NCBI RefSeq assembly: GCF_003807585.1
Contig: NZ_RMBX01000002.1
Coordinates: 124,001 to 188,000, forward strand
Length of the DNA stretch: 64,000 nt
Source: Chitinophaga barathri
Lineage (GTDB): Bacteria; Bacteroidota; Bacteroidia; Chitinophagales; Chitinophagaceae
Reading direction: 5' to 3'
Shown: piece after piece, positions 10,401 to 18,922 of the stretch
How the letters are laid out: every line of letters starts with the position of its first letter
Numbering within the stretch: the first letter of the stretch is position 1
Program-made: the position numbers and the translations under genes
Notes under the pieces: model-generated
Seen by the model: the letters and a program-made list of their open reading frames with translations, nothing else
What the model was told of the DNA's origin: nothing
Database searches by the model: none

Positions 10401-13400
10401 TCCACATATGCCGTATTTGCGGGGATCACCACGGAAGGCAGGCTTTGCAGATCTGCCAGTGCGGCGGTGGAGCTGCCATCGCGGGTGAGTGTGATGGTGA
10501 TGGCTGACGTAGACGTTACACCAGTCGGCAGCGCGAAGTGATAAGTACCGGTAGTACCTTCTGCTATTGTTGCAGGACCGGTTACCGTGATGGTTTTATC
10601 TGTGGCGTCTGTAATAGTAATATCTGCTGCATCCGTCGAAGTCTGACCAAATGCAGTAGCACTGGATGACAGTTTCAGCAGTTCGTCCGCTTCAATCAGG
10701 TTGTCTGTTTCACCTTCTACATCAAATTCAATCTCACCCAATCCAGCCGGGATGGTTACCGTTGCGGGGAAGTTTACGTCGCCGGCATCCAGGCTGGCGG
10801 ATGAACCGGCGCCTTTGCTGAGTGTTACCACGATGGCCTGGCTGGTCGTGATCCCGGTAGGTAGTTTTGCTTTTATTTTTATTACTCCACCTTCCGCTAC
10901 GGTCGCAGTAACCGGTGTTAAGGTGATATCTGCCGGGCCGGAGTTATCCGTGATCGTGACAGTTGCGCCGGTTACGGCAATGCCTTGCGCATTGGTACCT
11001 TCAACTATCACTGTTTCGGCGTTCTCTAATAATTGGTCCGTATCGGTAGTCAGGGTAAATGTGCCGGTGGTCGCACCTGCATTGATCGTAATGGTACCCA
11101 AAGTGCCATGTTCAGCATCGTCAGCGGTAGAGCCGGAGTTTTTGCTTAAGGTAATCGTCAGGTTATTAACTGAAGTAATGCCACCGTTCAAAGTAGCGGT
11201 GATCACTGAACTGGTGCCTTCGGCTACACTGGCAGGCGATGCGGACAGGGTAATGCTTGCACCAGCCAGGTCCATGTCAGTGATAGCAAAACTTACGTCC
11301 TGCGTGAACGTGTACCCTCCAGCTGCGGAAGGTGTCAGGGTGATGTTCTCCAGGCCTTCAATCAAATTATCATCCGCGGCCTCAATCACCACATCCACAA
11401 AGCCAACACCAGCAGGGATTACGATGGGAGCAATATTTTCCAGATCCGCCAGTGCGGCGGTGGAACTGCCATCGCGGGTAAGTGTAATAGTGATAGCTGA
11501 CGTAGACGTTACGCCCGCCGGCAGCGCGAAGTGATAAGTCTCCGTAGTACCTTCTGCTATTGTAGCAGGACCGGTTACCGTGATGGTTTTATCTGTCGCA
11601 TCAGTAATAGTAATATCTGCTGCATCCGTAGAAGTCTGACCGAATGCGGTAGCACTGGATGACAGCTTCAGCAGTTCGTCCGTTTCAATCAGGTTATCAG
11701 TTTCTCCGGTTACGTCAAATTCAAATTCATTTCCTCCTATTGGAATGGTTACCGTAGCAGGGAAAGTCACATCACTCGCATCCAGGCTGGCGGATGAACC
11801 GGCTCCTTTGCTGAGTGTTACTACGATGGCCTGGCTGGTTGTGATCCCGGTAGGCAGTTTTGCTTTTATTTTTATTACTCCACCTTCTGCTACAGTCGCA
11901 GTAACTGGTGTTAAGATGATATCTGCCGGCCCGGAGTTATCCGTGATCGTGACAGTTGCGCCGGTTACCGCAATGCCTTGTGCATTGGTGCCTTCAACTA
12001 TCACCGTTTCATTTGTTTCCAGCAGCTGATCGGTGCCGGCTGTGAGGGTAAATGTACCGGTGGTCGCACCTGCAGTGATCGTAATGGTACCCAAAGTACC
12101 ATGCTCAGCATCGTCAGCGGTAGAGGCAGCGTTTTTGCTTAAGGTAATTGTCAGGTTATTAACTGAAGTAATGCCACCGTTCAAAGTAGCGGTGATCACG
12201 GAACTGGTGCCTTCGGCTACACTGGCAGGTGATGCGGACAAGGTAATGCTTGCACCAGCCAGGTCCATGTCAGTGATAGCAAAACTTACGTCCTGCGTGA
12301 AAGTGTACCCTCCAGCTGCGGAAGGTGTCAGCGTAATGTTCTCCAGGCCCTCAATCAAATTATCATCTGTTGCTTCAATCACCACGTCAACAAATCCAAC
12401 ACCAGCAGGGATTACGATGGGAGCAATATTTTCCAGGTCCGCCATGACAGCGGTGGAACTGCCATCACGGGTAAGTGTAATAGTGATAGCTGACGTAGAC
12501 GTTACGCCAGTCGGCAGCGCAAAGTGATAAGTCTCCGTAGTACCTTCTGCTATTGTAGCAGGGCCGGTTACAGTGATGGTCCTATCAGTCGCATCTGTAA
12601 TTGTAATATCTGCTGCATCCGTCGAAGTCTGACCGAATGCGGTAGCACTGGATGACAGTTTCAGCAGTTCGTCCGTTTCAATCAGGTTATCTGTTTCTCC
12701 TTCTACATCAAATTCAATTTCGCCTGTATTAACCGGGATCGTCACCGTAGCAGGGAAAGTTACATCAGCTATTGCAAGAGAAGCAGAGGAACCCGCTCCC
12801 CTGCCGAGCGTTACAGTAATAGCCTGGCTGGTCGTAATACCATCACGCAGTTTTGCTTTTATTTTTATAACCCCACCTTCCGCTCCTGTTGCGGTAGCAG
12901 GTGTTAAAGTCACTGTTTTATTGGCATTCGTCCCGGTAACATCTGTAATAGTGATGTCTGTACCCTGAACGGTATAACCACCACTTGCGCTGCCACGTAC
13001 TTCCAGCACTTCATTCGGTTCAAGGATATCGTCGGCTGTAGCCTGGATGTTTACTTTTGCGGAAGTATGTCCTGCCTCAATATGGATAGTACCCAGCGCA
13101 CTATGATCTCCCGCACCCGCCGTGGAAGTTCCTCCGCTGCTCAGCACTACATCAATGTCCGACGTTGAAGTAAAACCTTGCAAGGTAGCCGTTACTTCCG
13201 TCACCGTTCCCTCAGCCACGGAAAGCGGGTTCGCCGAAAGCTGTATTAAAAATCCTGCCGGATTAGTATCCACTACATCCAGCGACACCTGTTGTGAAAA
13301 TGTATAATCCGTTGCAAGCAGCTGCATATTCAGGTGTTCCGGCCCTTCAACCAATGCGTCGGACTTCGCGTCAAAACTGACATCCACAAACGTGGTACCC

Positions 13401-16400
13401 GGATTGATCGTGGCCGTCAGCGGGTAACCGCCGTTAAAATCAGCACCGGATGTAGTAGTACCGGGCGCCGGTGTAAGCGTTATATCGATAGGCACCATGG
13501 TGGTAACACCTGGTGGTAACGCAATCTTATAATCAATACTGTTGCCTTCAGTTACAGTTGTGGCACCTGTTACTACCAAAGCAGTGTTCGCAGGTGTTTT
13601 GGACTGGTCAATGATACTCACAGACCCGTTGTCAGTCACGGCCTCGTCAAACACTGTCGCACTGGCGGATATCTCCAGCTCTTCCACCGGCTCAATAATA
13701 TTGTCGGTCACAGCATTCAGCAGAAAGTCGATCTCACCGGCACCAGCCGGGATCTTCACCGGCAATGCATAATTATAATCGCCGGACTGGATGCCCGGGT
13801 CGCTGCCGATTCCCTGTGCCAGCGTAATGGTGATCTCTTCTGAAGTTTTGATGCCATCCGGCAGCCTTACCCACACTCTCACGTTGTTTCCTTCGTTCAC
13901 GTTTGCCGCATCCGGCTCCACCCTGATCTGTTTATTGGCTACATTGGCGCTTGTCACATCATTAATAGTAAATGCCAGGCCCTGTACGGTGAAACCTGTT
14001 GCCGTGCCGGTCAGGTTGAGGGTTTCCACTCTTTCCAGCAAACCGTCGTCCGTAGCGGCGATATCAAATGTTATGGAAGGCGTACCGTTCAGGATGGTAA
14101 CGGTAGATGGCGTTACGGCATAATCATCATCTCCCGCGGTAGAACCGCTGCCTGTCTGCAGCGTAATATTAATATCCGCCGTGGCATTGCCTGATTCCAG
14201 CGTTGCGGTAACCGTTCTCACCGGCTGGCCTTCCAGCATTACCGGGTCGCCGACTGAAAATATTATTTTCGTGCTGGCCGCGTCAGTAATATTAATCACC
14301 CGGGGTGGCGTAGTAGTAAACGCGGTTCCAAGAATATTGGAAGAAGCAACTACCGTCAGCGCTTCAGTGGATTCTGTAATGGCATCTGCCACTGCCTCCA
14401 CATCGAAGGTCACATCGTTCTGCCCAACGGGTATGGTAACAGTTGCCGGCAGAATGTAATCACCCGCGGAGACGGTCGTACCCGCAGCGGTGGACAGCGT
14501 TACAACTACGGGCTCCTGGCTGCTGAGACCCGCTTTGAGCTTTACCCGCATCTGTGTGGTTTGCCCTTCTGTAATGTTGACAAGTGTCTGCGGATCCAGT
14601 ATTATTTGTTTATTGCTGGGCGTCCTGGAGGATAAATCCCTGATAATGATGCTTCCGTTCACAAAGGTGAACCCGCTCACATTGCCCGTCAATACAAGGG
14701 TTTCGTCGCTTTCCAAAATAGCATTATCTCCTTTCAGCTGAATAGTAAACGGAACGAAATTAGCGTTTGGCATGAATGTAACCGTCAGTGGCAAAGGAGT
14801 ATTAAAATCGTTCAGATCCGAAGTCGAACTTGGGTCCATTACGAGAGTCAGCGTGAAGCTGGAACTGAAACTAAGGCCCGCCGGCAGAGAAATCCTACCG
14901 TTTATGTTTTGGGTGCCGGCTCCTTCATTAACGCTGGAAGCGGTGAATGTAATGGTAAACTCGCGGCCGGCGGGGTTGTCAAGAATGTCGAGATAAGACG
15001 GGATAATGGTATATGCACCATAACCATCCGAAGCGCTGGCATCGAAAAACCAGAATTCCTGGTCTTCCAGCATGCCGTCATCCTGAAGTTGAATATCGTA
15101 GGTGGCGTCCTGGCCGTTCGCCGGGATTGTGAGCGACAGCGGGAACGCCGTGTCGAGGTCGCCGCCGTCCGCGGTATTGGCCGGGTTTATCTGGTTTATC
15201 GCGATCACGAGCGGCGCTTCCGTGGTAACACCCGCGGGCAGGCTGGCCGTCATAGTCACTGTGGTCCCTTCTGCTCCCTGCGGAACAGTGAAAGTAATAA
15301 CCCGGTTATCAGGGTTCAGATGCGTGGTATCGGTAATGGTGATATCAGTGGTATGAACTTTAGGATCGCCGCCGATAGAGGTGGTCGCTTCTATTTTCAG
15401 TAACTCGTCCGTTTCCAGCACAAGGTCACCCACAGCTGTCAGCTCAAATTCTACTTCCCGCTGGCCAGCCGGAATAGTCACCTGCGCAGGCATACCGGAA
15501 TAATCGCTGGTTTCCGCAGTAGATGCGCCCAGCTTGGCCAGGTCGATCACTAGCGGTGTTAATAGCAGGCCACCCGTCAGTTTCACTTTCACTTTTGTTT
15601 TTTCTCCTTCCTGAAGCGAAGTTTCCTCCGGTTCTATAAATATTTTGTTCTCATCGTCATCCACGATCGTGTACACCGAGGAAGTAGCCGTCCCCAGCTG
15701 AAGATGCGGCGCACAGGTGGGCGCAACCAGCGAAACAGTAAATGATCTATTGATGGAAGACTGCGTGGTGTTGCCGATAATTTCAATCGGCAGTTGCAGT
15801 TGTTCGTTGATATAAGTGCCGGGGAGAATGATGATCTTGTCCTGCAATACACGGTAATCCGTATTGAGCACGGCAGGATTGGCACCTGATGGTGTAACCT
15901 GTATTTCCAGCACCTGTGGCAGGTTAAAGGAGGCGTTGGCCACGTTCAGGAAAAGGCCGGTGATGGGGTGTGCCGCGTCACCCTCCGCCACATCCACAGT
16001 GGGGGCTGGGTTGAGGTTCAATTCGGCTGTTTCCATCATCATATTGGACCAGGTTATTTCCAAATTAGGATCCATCATATACAGGGCTCCCATTTCCGCG
16101 GCATCGTAGCCTACGGCAATCTGTTTCGTGTCATGTGAAATTTCGCCCGGTATGTCCGAGTTGAACATATTCAAAGCCGTATGTACAGCGATGCCGCTGT
16201 TGTCAGGCACTGTTTTGATCGTATTGGAAAGCGGGTACCCGTTACCCGCCCTCAGGTCCCTGTCTGGCACCGGCCCTGCGTAATAGGAAATGAAACCCTG
16301 CTCCGTTGTTTTGAAAACATGTGTCCCGCTAAGCCCAGAGGGGCAGTCGGCACCGCTTTTTGTAATCCCTACCATCCGCGGCGTGTAACCGGTAACACTA

Positions 16401-17059
16401 CCGGACTCAATGTACTCATTGAACTGAACGTCCACCTCCAGGTCTTTAAAGCCCGTCCCGCAGGTTTCTCCATTCATCCAGGCGGCTTCGGAAAGATAAA
16501 AATGCACCCAATACGGGCCGCCTCCGGAAGCATTCGGCACTCCCTCCGCGGAGCTTAAATAATAGTTGATGAGGTAATACGATTTCCCTGCGGTATAAAC
16601 ATATTCAGTGGAAAGATTATAGTCTGCGTTAGCCGCGCTTTTGAAAGTGGTTTGCGTCACGACCCTCCAGGGATTACCGGCGCTGCCGTCTCCCACCACA
16701 TTGGATATATTGCAGGCCCTCAGATAAGTAGGGGGGGTCTTGGGTTCCAGGATGCCCATTTTCCGCTCAAACACGATAGAAGTGCGAAGCCCTCCCCGGT
16801 CGTACTGAGGTTGGGCAGGATCCAGGCTGAACTGGTCCACGCCATTGCGGCGCACCATCACACTGGTATCGGTAATGGTGATCCTGAGGTCTCCCCCCGT
16901 TTCGCCACCAGTTGGATTGATAGTCACCGAGGGCGCCTGGGCGCTGGCCATACCGCTCAAAAGCGTGAGAACCAGCAATATACCCATGGCAGTGAAGCGG
17001 AACTTTCTCATGCCGGCAAACAGGGCGCTGTCTTTCTTAGGATAGGATAGGACTAACAT
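4472..17059 (-). CDS. Giant Calx-beta repeat surface adhesin with T9SS type B (CHU_C) C-terminus
   Basis: 4195 residues, roughly 0.4 MDa. A signal peptide ends at ASAQA; Met17 (codon ending at 17011) gives a more normal signal sequence than Met1. Residues about 45-345 form a unique N-terminal domain containing the protein's few cysteines. After it come about 33 modules of 100-125 residues in the Calx-beta style, each with a (V/I)AEG-type opening strand, an 'aDf..lp..vtIpaG' centre, 'D..iE..E.l.l' and a closing 'v.ItD' strand. D/E clusters at module ends suggest calcium binding. The last ~95 residues carry SPNGDGKND, NRWGG and a C-terminal beta strand, the gliding-motility-associated CHU_C sorting domain of type IX type B cargo. 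The SprF-like gene follows at once. Role inferred: SprB-like adhesion or gliding. Confidence 0.92.
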   Translation of the reverse strand: MLVLSYPKKDSALFAGMRKFRFTAMGILLVLTLLSGMASAQAPSVTINPTGGETGGDLRITITDTSVMVRRNGVDQFSLDPAQPQYDRGGLRTSIVFERKMGILEPKTPPTYLRACNISNVVGDGSAGNPWRVVTQTTFKSAANADYNLSTEYVYTAGKSYYLINYYLSSAEGVPNASGGGPYWVHFYLSEAAWMNGETCGTGFKDLEVDVQFNEYIESGSVTGYTPRMVGITKSGADCPSGLSGTHVFKTTEQGFISYYAGPVPDRDLRAGNGYPLSNTIKTVPDNSGIAVHTALNMFNSDIPGEISHDTKQIAVGYDAAEMGALYMMDPNLEITWSNMMMETAELNLNPAPTVDVAEGDAAHPITGLFLNVANASFNLPQVLEIQVTPSGANPAVLNTDYRVLQDKIIILPGTYINEQLQLPIEIIGNTTQSSINRSFTVSLVAPTCAPHLQLGTATSSVYTIVDDDENKIFIEPEETSLQEGEKTKVKVKLTGGLLLTPLVIDLAKLGASTAETSDYSGMPAQVTIPAGQREVEFELTAVGDLVLETDELLKIEATTSIGGDPKVHTTDITITDTTHLNPDNRVITFTVPQGAEGTTVTMTASLPAGVTTEAPLVIAINQINPANTADGGDLDTAFPLSLTIPANGQDATYDIQLQDDGMLEDQEFWFFDASASDGYGAYTIIPSYLDILDNPAGREFTITFTASSVNEGAGTQNINGRISLPAGLSFSSSFTLTLVMDPSSTSDLNDFNTPLPLTVTFMPNANFVPFTIQLKGDNAILESDETLVLTGNVSGFTFVNGSIIIRDLSSRTPSNKQIILDPQTLVNITEGQTTQMRVKLKAGLSSQEPVVVTLSTAAGTTVSAGDYILPATVTIPVGQNDVTFDVEAVADAITESTEALTVVASSNILGTAFTTTPPRVINITDAASTKIIFSVGDPVMLEGQPVRTVTATLESGNATADINITLQTGSGSTAGDDDYAVTPSTVTILNGTPSITFDIAATDDGLLERVETLNLTGTATGFTVQGLAFTINDVTSANVANKQIRVEPDAANVNEGNNVRVWVRLPDGIKTSEEITITLAQGIGSDPGIQSGDYNYALPVKIPAGAGEIDFLLNAVTDNIIEPVEELEISASATVFDEAVTDNGSVSIIDQSKTPANTALVVTGATTVTEGNSIDYKIALPPGVTTMVPIDITLTPAPGTTTSGADFNGGYPLTATINPGTTFVDVSFDAKSDALVEGPEHLNMQLLATDYTFSQQVSLDVVDTNPAGFLIQLSANPLSVAEGTVTEVTATLQGFTSTSDIDVVLSSGGTSTAGAGDHSALGTIHIEAGHTSAKVNIQATADDILEPNEVLEVRGSASGGYTVQGTDITITDVTGTNANKTVTLTPATATGAEGGVIKIKAKLRDGITTSQAITVTLGRGAGSSASLAIADVTFPATVTIPVNTGEIEFDVEGETDNLIETDELLKLSSSATAFGQTSTDAADITITDATDRTITVTGPATIAEGTTETYHFALPTGVTSTSAITITLTRDGSSTAVMADLENIAPIVIPAGVGFVDVVIEATDDNLIEGLENITLTPSAAGGYTFTQDVSFAITDMDLAGASITLSASPASVAEGTSSVITATLNGGITSVNNLTITLSKNAASTADDAEHGTLGTITITAGATTGTFTLTAGTDQLLETNETVIVEGTNAQGIAVTGATVTITDNSGPADIILTPVTATVAEGGVIKIKAKLPTGITTSQAIVVTLSKGAGSSASLDASDVTFPATVTIPIGGNEFEFDVTGETDNLIETDELLKLSSSATAFGQTSTDAADITITDATDKTITVTGPATIAEGTTETYHFALPAGVTSTSAITITLTRDGSSTAALADLENIAPIVIPAGVGFVDVVIEAADDNLIEGLENITLTPSAAGGYTFTQDVSFAITDMDLAGASITLSASPASVAEGTSSVITATLNGGITSVNNLTITLSKNSGSTADDAEHGTLGTITINAGATTGTFTLTTDTDQLLENAETVIVEGTNAQGIAVTGATVTITDNSGPADITLTPVTATVAEGGVIKIKAKLPTGITTSQAIVVTLSKGAGSSASLDAGDVNFPATVTIPAGLGEIEFDVEGETDNLIEADELLKLSSSATAFGQTSTDAADITITDATDKTITVTGPATIAEGTTGTYHFALPTGVTSTSAITITLTRDGSSTAALADLQSLPSVVIPANTAYVDVDFKPVTGDLIESTENLVLTPSAAGGYTFTQSVIFNITDQDLAGASIALSAAPASVAEGTSSVITATLNGGVLSASNILVTLSKNSSSTAADAEHGTLGTITINAGSTTGTFTLTTGTDQLLETNETVVIEGTNAEGIAVAGTTVTITDATGTNANKTITLTPSTATVTEGGLVKIKATLPAGIISIQPIVVTLSKGAGSSASLDASDVNFPATVTIPAGLGEIEFDVTGTADNVIEGAELLKLASSATVFGYTSTHTADITITDATDKTITVAGPATIAEGATGTYHFALPTGVTSTSAITITLNRDGSSTAVMADLENISPIVIPAGVGFVDVVIEAADDNLIEGLENITLTPSAAGGYTFTQDVSFAITDMDLTGASITLSATPATVAEGTSSVITATLNGGITSVNNLTIALSRNASSTAGSTEHGALGTITINAGSTTGAFTLTTGTDQLLEANETVVIEGTNAQGIAVTGTTVTITDATGTNVNKTITLTPATATVAEGGLVKIKAILPAGITSIQPIIVTLSKGAGSSASLDAGDVNFPATVTIPAGLGEIEFDVTGTADNVIEGAELLKLASSATVFGYTSASEADVTITDVSNKTITVTGPATIAEGATGTYRFALPTGITSTSAITVSLTRDGSSTAALADLQSLPAVVIPAGAAYVDVNFIPATDNLIETTEKLILTPSATGGFTFSQPVSFDITDQDLASANIELSAAPVNVAEGSSTVITATLKGGVLSTGNIVVTLSKNAASTAGNTEHGVLGTITINAGATTGTFTLAANTDVLLEADETVVFDGSSALGIPVTGTTVTITDNSGPVDITLTPATATVAEGGMVKLKVSLPAGVTSTQAITINLSKATGSSAGLTTADVNFPATVTIQAGDSDTEFDVNVSSDNIIESSELLKLSATVTIAGHTSSDNADVTITDVSVKTITVNGPGVATEGNQVVYTFSLPTGVTTENAIVIQLTQGTATPAVNAADIAGGIPVTVTIPAGSSNGTLTLDINTDAIIEPVEKLELIPSSTGFTFIGTVLLDVQDANFGGAISFTSSNATIREGSGTATITVSLPGALTAASDIQVNIIKDALSSAINSDHSILPASVTIPGGQHSTTFDITAPTDNILELLETLQLSGTAPGFSVTGITISIEDATSLDPLNTVISLVPDGSSIAEDATGDFKVKLPDGIVSGTPITVTMSKTAATSTAADTDHTQIPVSITIPAMTNSSAEFDISAVKDGIIEPVETIRVDGGAPAGFTFSGADIQITDVTGLNPANRQITISIDSTTLHEGNTSKMVLSLPVGITTALPIAINLAADGAFNAVNADFTITPAALIAKDQNKVTIDLTAIQDHLTEADEILRLTGIAAGFTVTPSAQVNIPGDPAPALNVTVIKTTDGAEPSANGSFSIQLTGAAPAPYDVTVLYSVSGTATSATDYSALSGTAVIKAGTSAIAVPVTVVDDHIVEGTETVQVTLTAGSFVYFGNTVSTTLDAVKSASLNITDNETSADRSILVEKIADATEPSTAGSVRVRFANTQLTASVPVTVTYTVSGTAAAGTDYHTLSGTVTIPAGSKEAVINITPKDDILLEGTETVNIQLTAASASLPAITWPVASQNTASVNLYDNDVITVEIFTSTTATEGAGLSVTLKASQAPSADMPVTVSLQHDGIRSVTTTVPRTGANLTVTIPAGETEVSFILNLIDNETNDDNGFVNLAIQPHSGAGQTYGKGSSSNTATAVTDNDALEISFSKDTARVQESNTGVEIMPFKVILSRQSTRTIVLEYEFADAFEGAGADKDPQRARAGEDFQDHVKQIIIPALSDEAEIEVPVIGDIVHESDEYFALKLKTATVATGQQPPVLGTKRTAIGAILNDDQVPDLEIRVHKGLSPNGDGKNDVLIIENIEKYSRNEIVIVNRWGGTIYSTSNYHNQSNNFNGQANKGSGTGKLLPDGSYFYVLHVWDNNGNMTRHTGYIVLKSAQ
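7581..12600 (-). repeat. Five tandem ~1-kb super-repeats inside the adhesin gene
   Basis: Three module types recur in fixed order: 'GPATIAEG', 'SVAEGTSSVITATLNGG' and 'TATVAEGGVIKIKA'. The same CCGGTTAC-type anchor lies at about 12564, 11571, 10578, 9576, 8574 and 7581, giving periods of 993, 993, 1002, 1002 and 993 bp (331 or 334 residues). The inner copies are close to identical at DNA level and the outer ones are more diverged. Confidence 0.9.
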
Positions 17060-17271
17060 AGTAACATTAAAATTTCTTTACATACACACTAGATATCGGG
17101 ATACTGACGTTATATTCCGGATTTTCCCGGTGAGGAAAGCCTGGCTTTGTGTTAAAATGCACGGGCGTGGAATGCCTTTTCTCCTCTCAAAGCCCGCCAG
17201 GGGCGCTATTACATTACCAATGACTCAGAAAAATAATATGTAATAAACTGGCAATATACCTCACCAATTAG

Positions 17272-17303
17272 CAAATGTATATTATTTATAATATTAAAGC
17301 AAA
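17272..17303 (-). promoter_or_regulatory. Promoter of the giant adhesin/sprF-like operon
   Basis: TTTG (17303-17300), exactly 20 bases, TACATTTG (17279-17272), the canonical Bacteroidota -33/-7 pair. The start point would be near 17266, leaving about 205 bases of leader to Met1 or 255 to Met17. Confidence 0.75.
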
Positions 17304-17414
17304 AAATAATTGTATTTATTTCTCTATATATAAATATGGGGATGGTTCCGGGAAGTGTTCAGAATGAGGAAATACGTTCCCTAATTAGCATTATGTAGAA
17401 AGTTAAAATAAAGG

Positions 17415-17422
17415 TAGATTTG
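17415..17422 (+). promoter_or_regulatory. ahcY -7 box
   Basis: TAGATTTG lies 16 bases before the ATG. No good -33 TTTG is seen at the right spacing. The 5' leader would be about ten bases. Confidence 0.55.
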
Positions 17423-17438
17423 CAAAAATTTATTCGGA

Positions 17439-18767
17439 ATGTCAACAATTGCTAAATCCAAAATTGATTTGAACCTCAAGTACAAAGTAAAAGACATGTC
17501 TTTGGCTGAATGGGGTCGCAAGGAAATTGAACTGGCGGAAGCCGAAATGCCCGGCCTCATGGCACTGCGCGAAGAATACGGTAAATCCCAGCCCCTGAAA
17601 GGCGCTCGTATTGCCGGTTGTCTGCACATGACCATCCAGACCGCTGTACTGATCGAAACCCTGGTAGCCCTCGGTGCTGAAGTACAATGGAGCTCCTGCA
17701 ATATCTTCTCCACACAAGATCACGCCGCCGCCGCTATCGCTGCAGCGGGTATCCCTGTTTACGCCTGGAAAGGCCTGAACGAAGAAGATTTTAACTGGTG
17801 TATCGAACAGACCCTGTTCTTCGGCAGCCACGACCGCCCGCTGAACATGATCCTGGACGACGGCGGCGACCTCACCAACATGGTGTTCGACGTATATCCC
17901 GAGCTGATCCAGCACATCAAAGGCCTGAGCGAAGAAACCACCACCGGTGTTCACCGCCTGTACGAAAGAATGAAAAACGGCACCTTACCGATGCCCGCTA
18001 TCAATATCAACGACTCCGTTACCAAATCCAAATTTGATAACAAATACGGCTGCCGCGAATCCTGTGTGGATGCTATCCGCCGCGCGACCGACGTAATGAT
18101 CGCCGGTAAAGTAGCGGTTGTAGCAGGTTTTGGCGACGTAGGTAAAGGTTCCGCCGAATCCCTGGCAGGCGCCGGCGCCCGCGTGATCGTTACCGAAATT
18201 GACCCCATCTGCGCCCTCCAGGCTGCAATGGAAGGTTACGAAGTGAAAAAGATGGCCGATGCGGTGAAAGAAGCCGACATCATCGTAACTACCACCGGCT
18301 GCCGCGACATCATCACCGGCGAACACTTCAAAGCCATGAAAGACAAAGCGATCGTGTGCAACATCGGTCACTTTGATATCGAGATCGACGTAGCCTGGCT
18401 GAACACCAACTACGGTCATTCCAAAGTGGAGATCAAACCCCAGGTGGACAAATACACCATCGACGGTAAAGATATCATCCTCCTGGCTGAAGGCCGCCTC
18501 GTGAACCTCGGCTGCGCTACCGGTCACCCTTCATTTGTAATGAGTAACTCTTTCACCAACCAGACCCTTGCCCAGCTCGAACTGTGGACGAACACCGCCG
18601 CCTACGAGAACAAGGTATATGTGCTGCCCAAGCATCTGGACGAAAAAGTTGCCCGCTTGCACCTGAAAAAGATCGGCGTGGAACTGGATACCCTCACCGA
18701 TGCCCAGTCTTCCTACCTCGGTATTGCCGTGGAAGGTCCTTTCAAACCGGAATACTACCGTTACTAG
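17439..18767 (+). CDS. ahcY: Adenosylhomocysteinase
   Basis: Cytosolic NAD-dependent hydrolase that splits S-adenosylhomocysteine into adenosine and homocysteine, clearing the product inhibitor of methyltransferases. The 442 residues match the family length. Visible are the substrate domain '[20 protein letters not shown]', '[15 protein letters not shown]', 'DDGGD', the '[14 protein letters not shown]' region with its catalytic lysine, the NAD fold '[12 protein letters not shown]', and the C-terminal '[10 protein letters not shown]' whose lysine and tyrosine close the neighbouring subunit's NAD site. It stands alone between its own promoter and a strong terminator. Confidence 0.98.
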   Translation: MSTIAKSKIDLNLKYKVKDMSLAEWGRKEIELAEAEMPGLMALREEYGKSQPLKGARIAGCLHMTIQTAVLIETLVALGAEVQWSSCNIFSTQDHAAAAIAAAGIPVYAWKGLNEEDFNWCIEQTLFFGSHDRPLNMILDDGGDLTNMVFDVYPELIQHIKGLSEETTTGVHRLYERMKNGTLPMPAININDSVTKSKFDNKYGCRESCVDAIRRATDVMIAGKVAVVAGFGDVGKGSAESLAGAGARVIVTEIDPICALQAAMEGYEVKKMADAVKEADIIVTTTGCRDIITGEHFKAMKDKAIVCNIGHFDIEIDVAWLNTNYGHSKVEIKPQVDKYTIDGKDIILLAEGRLVNLGCATGHPSFVMSNSFTNQTLAQLELWTNTAAYENKVYVLPKHLDEKVARLHLKKIGVELDTLTDAQSSYLGIAVEGPFKPEYYRY

Positions 18768-18789
18768 TCCTGACGGTAAAACATACAGC

Positions 18790-18823
18790 AAAAGCAGCGT
18801 CCTCCACGGACGCTGCTTTTTTT
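18790..18823 (+). terminator. ahcY terminator
   Basis: A perfect 13-bp stem (18790-18802 with 18808-18820), 5-base loop, then T run. Confidence 0.9.
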
Positions 18824-18827
18824 GCAC

Positions 18828-18905
18828 TATAAGCCTATAACCTTATATTGTATCATTATAAGGCCACAGACTTATAATTAGGTATTATAAGGCTATAGCC
18901 TTATA
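18828..18905 (+). promoter_or_regulatory. Triple palindromic operator upstream of satD
   Basis: Three 20-bp sites of the form TATAAG-N8-CTTATA at 18828-18847, 18857-18876 and 18886-18905. The start-to-start distance is exactly 29 bp each time. The third is a perfect 20-bp palindrome and its right end overlaps the satD -7 box. The first differs from the third at two of 20 positions. Confidence 0.8.
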
Positions 18906-18909
18906 TTTG
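18902..18909 (+). promoter_or_regulatory. satD -7 box
   Basis: TATATTTG, 13 bases before the satD ATG. Its first four bases belong to the third palindrome, so a protein bound there would block initiation. Confidence 0.7.
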
Positions 18910-18922
18910 TGGTACTTACATC

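Larger units (their letters stand above)
17060..17438. other. Divergent intergenic region of adhesin and ahcY genes
   Basis: AT-rich near the middle. It holds the adhesin promoter (17303-17272, minus), a leader of about 200 bases, and the ahcY -7 box (17415-17422). In the leader GGCTTTG can pair with CAAAGCC across a ~40-base loop. No gene is seen. Confidence 0.7.

Noticed and set aside
4635..15403. Many long plus-strand frames opposite the giant adhesin gene
   Set aside because: They repeat with the module period, lack starts and family features, and follow from the T/A/V-rich composition of the true minus-strand gene.
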